Source: Altererythrobacter sp. (GTDB lineage: Bacteria > Pseudomonadota > Alphaproteobacteria > Sphingomonadales > Sphingomonadaceae). From it: DNA of 64,000 bases. Under the pieces are notes generated by a model. It saw only the letters and a list, made by a program, of their open reading frames with translations. It did no database searches and had not been told where the DNA came from. The position numbers and the translations under genes were made by a program. Where the stretch lies: contig JAEULJ010000007.1 in assembly GCA_016793865.1 (NCBI GenBank), positions 248,001-312,000 on the forward strand, read 5' to 3'. Below, piece by piece: positions 62,559 to 64,000 of this stretch (position 1 is its first letter; each line of letters opens with the position of its first letter).

Positions 62559-62589
62559 GGGGCGGCGCCGATCTTCAAGGCGCCGCCCC
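62559..62589. promoter_or_regulatory. Strong hairpin in the ahcY leader
   Basis: Perfect 11-bp stem GGGGCGGCGCC / GGCGCCGCCCC (62559-62569 with 62579-62589) and 9-base loop, 47 bases before the ahcY start. It could terminate the upstream gene or act in the leader. No T-run follows, and it does not match the SAH riboswitch consensus I know. Confidence 0.5.
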
Positions 62590-62635
62590 GCTTCGTTCGG
62601 GGTCTGGTGCAACTCCCTGAACCAAAGGACCATTC

Positions 62636-64000
<1,365 letters not shown>

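Overview
The window is high-GC alphaproteobacterial DNA. Its gene content (a Trb-type conjugative element with DUF736, DUF932, DUF2840 and DUF2285 accessory genes, an exported multicopper oxidase with CopB, and folE and ahcY with Sphingomonas-like neighbours) points to a sphingomonad (Sphingomonas, Sphingobium, Novosphingobium or relatives). That assignment is inference from gene content. I saw no rRNA or tRNA gene.

Layout. (1) 1-24.8 kb is the conserved backbone of an integrative and conjugative element or conjugative plasmid. It has a FitAB/VapBC-type toxin-antitoxin pair cut by the left edge, a large ParB-like protein, DUF736 and DUF932 proteins, a frame-broken DUF2285 regulator, an AlpA-like HTH protein, DUF2840, a TraF-type S26 peptidase, a lytic transglycosylase, a DUF3363-type relaxase, the TraG/VirD4 coupling protein, an RHH protein, then trbBCDEJ-K-LFGI, a DUF2274 protein and an EexN-like putative entry-exclusion protein. 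Most trb genes overlap by 4 bp (ATGA), so this is one long translationally coupled operon. No integrase, replication initiator or ParA is in view. (2) 24.8-34.5 kb is accessory DNA: three regulators (two LysR, one MarR), an operon of a DapA-like lyase, catalase and class II aldolase, a TlpA-like redoxin, an AhpD-like protein, and a MarR-YggS-truncated haemoglobin-DUF1971 run in which the globin carries a one-base frameshift. (3) 34.9-45.7 kb is a compact copper-resistance island. One side has cueR, the CopA P-type ATPase, copD and copC. The other has a cnrYXH-like anti-sigma/sensor/sigma triad, then multicopper oxidase, copB, a DUF411 protein, cytochrome c and DUF305. Two almost identical MerR-type promoters, one in front of the ATPase and one in front of the oxidase, tie both halves to CueR. 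A 39-bp near-identical direct repeat lies on each side of the island. (4) 45.9-58.5 kb is further accessory or chromosomal DNA: a TetR/MAPEG pair, a LysR/SDR pair, a six-gene minus-strand run (GNAT, VOC, exported intradiol dioxygenase, secreted protein, peptide transporter, membrane protein), a DUF418 protein, a SARP-TPR regulator and a PilZ protein. (5) 58.6-64 kb looks like core chromosome: a zincin, a phospholipase D-type protein, folE, a peroxiredoxin, a small secreted protein and ahcY, which runs off the right edge.

How the parts work together. The Trb/TraG/relaxase set can in principle assemble a complete mating apparatus. The copper island covers cytoplasmic efflux (CopA ATPase), periplasmic oxidation and sequestration (oxidase, CopB, CopC, DUF411) and two-layer sensing (CueR inside, CnrX-like outside). 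No replicon or attachment site can be fixed from this window, so whether the copper island rides on the conjugative element remains open.
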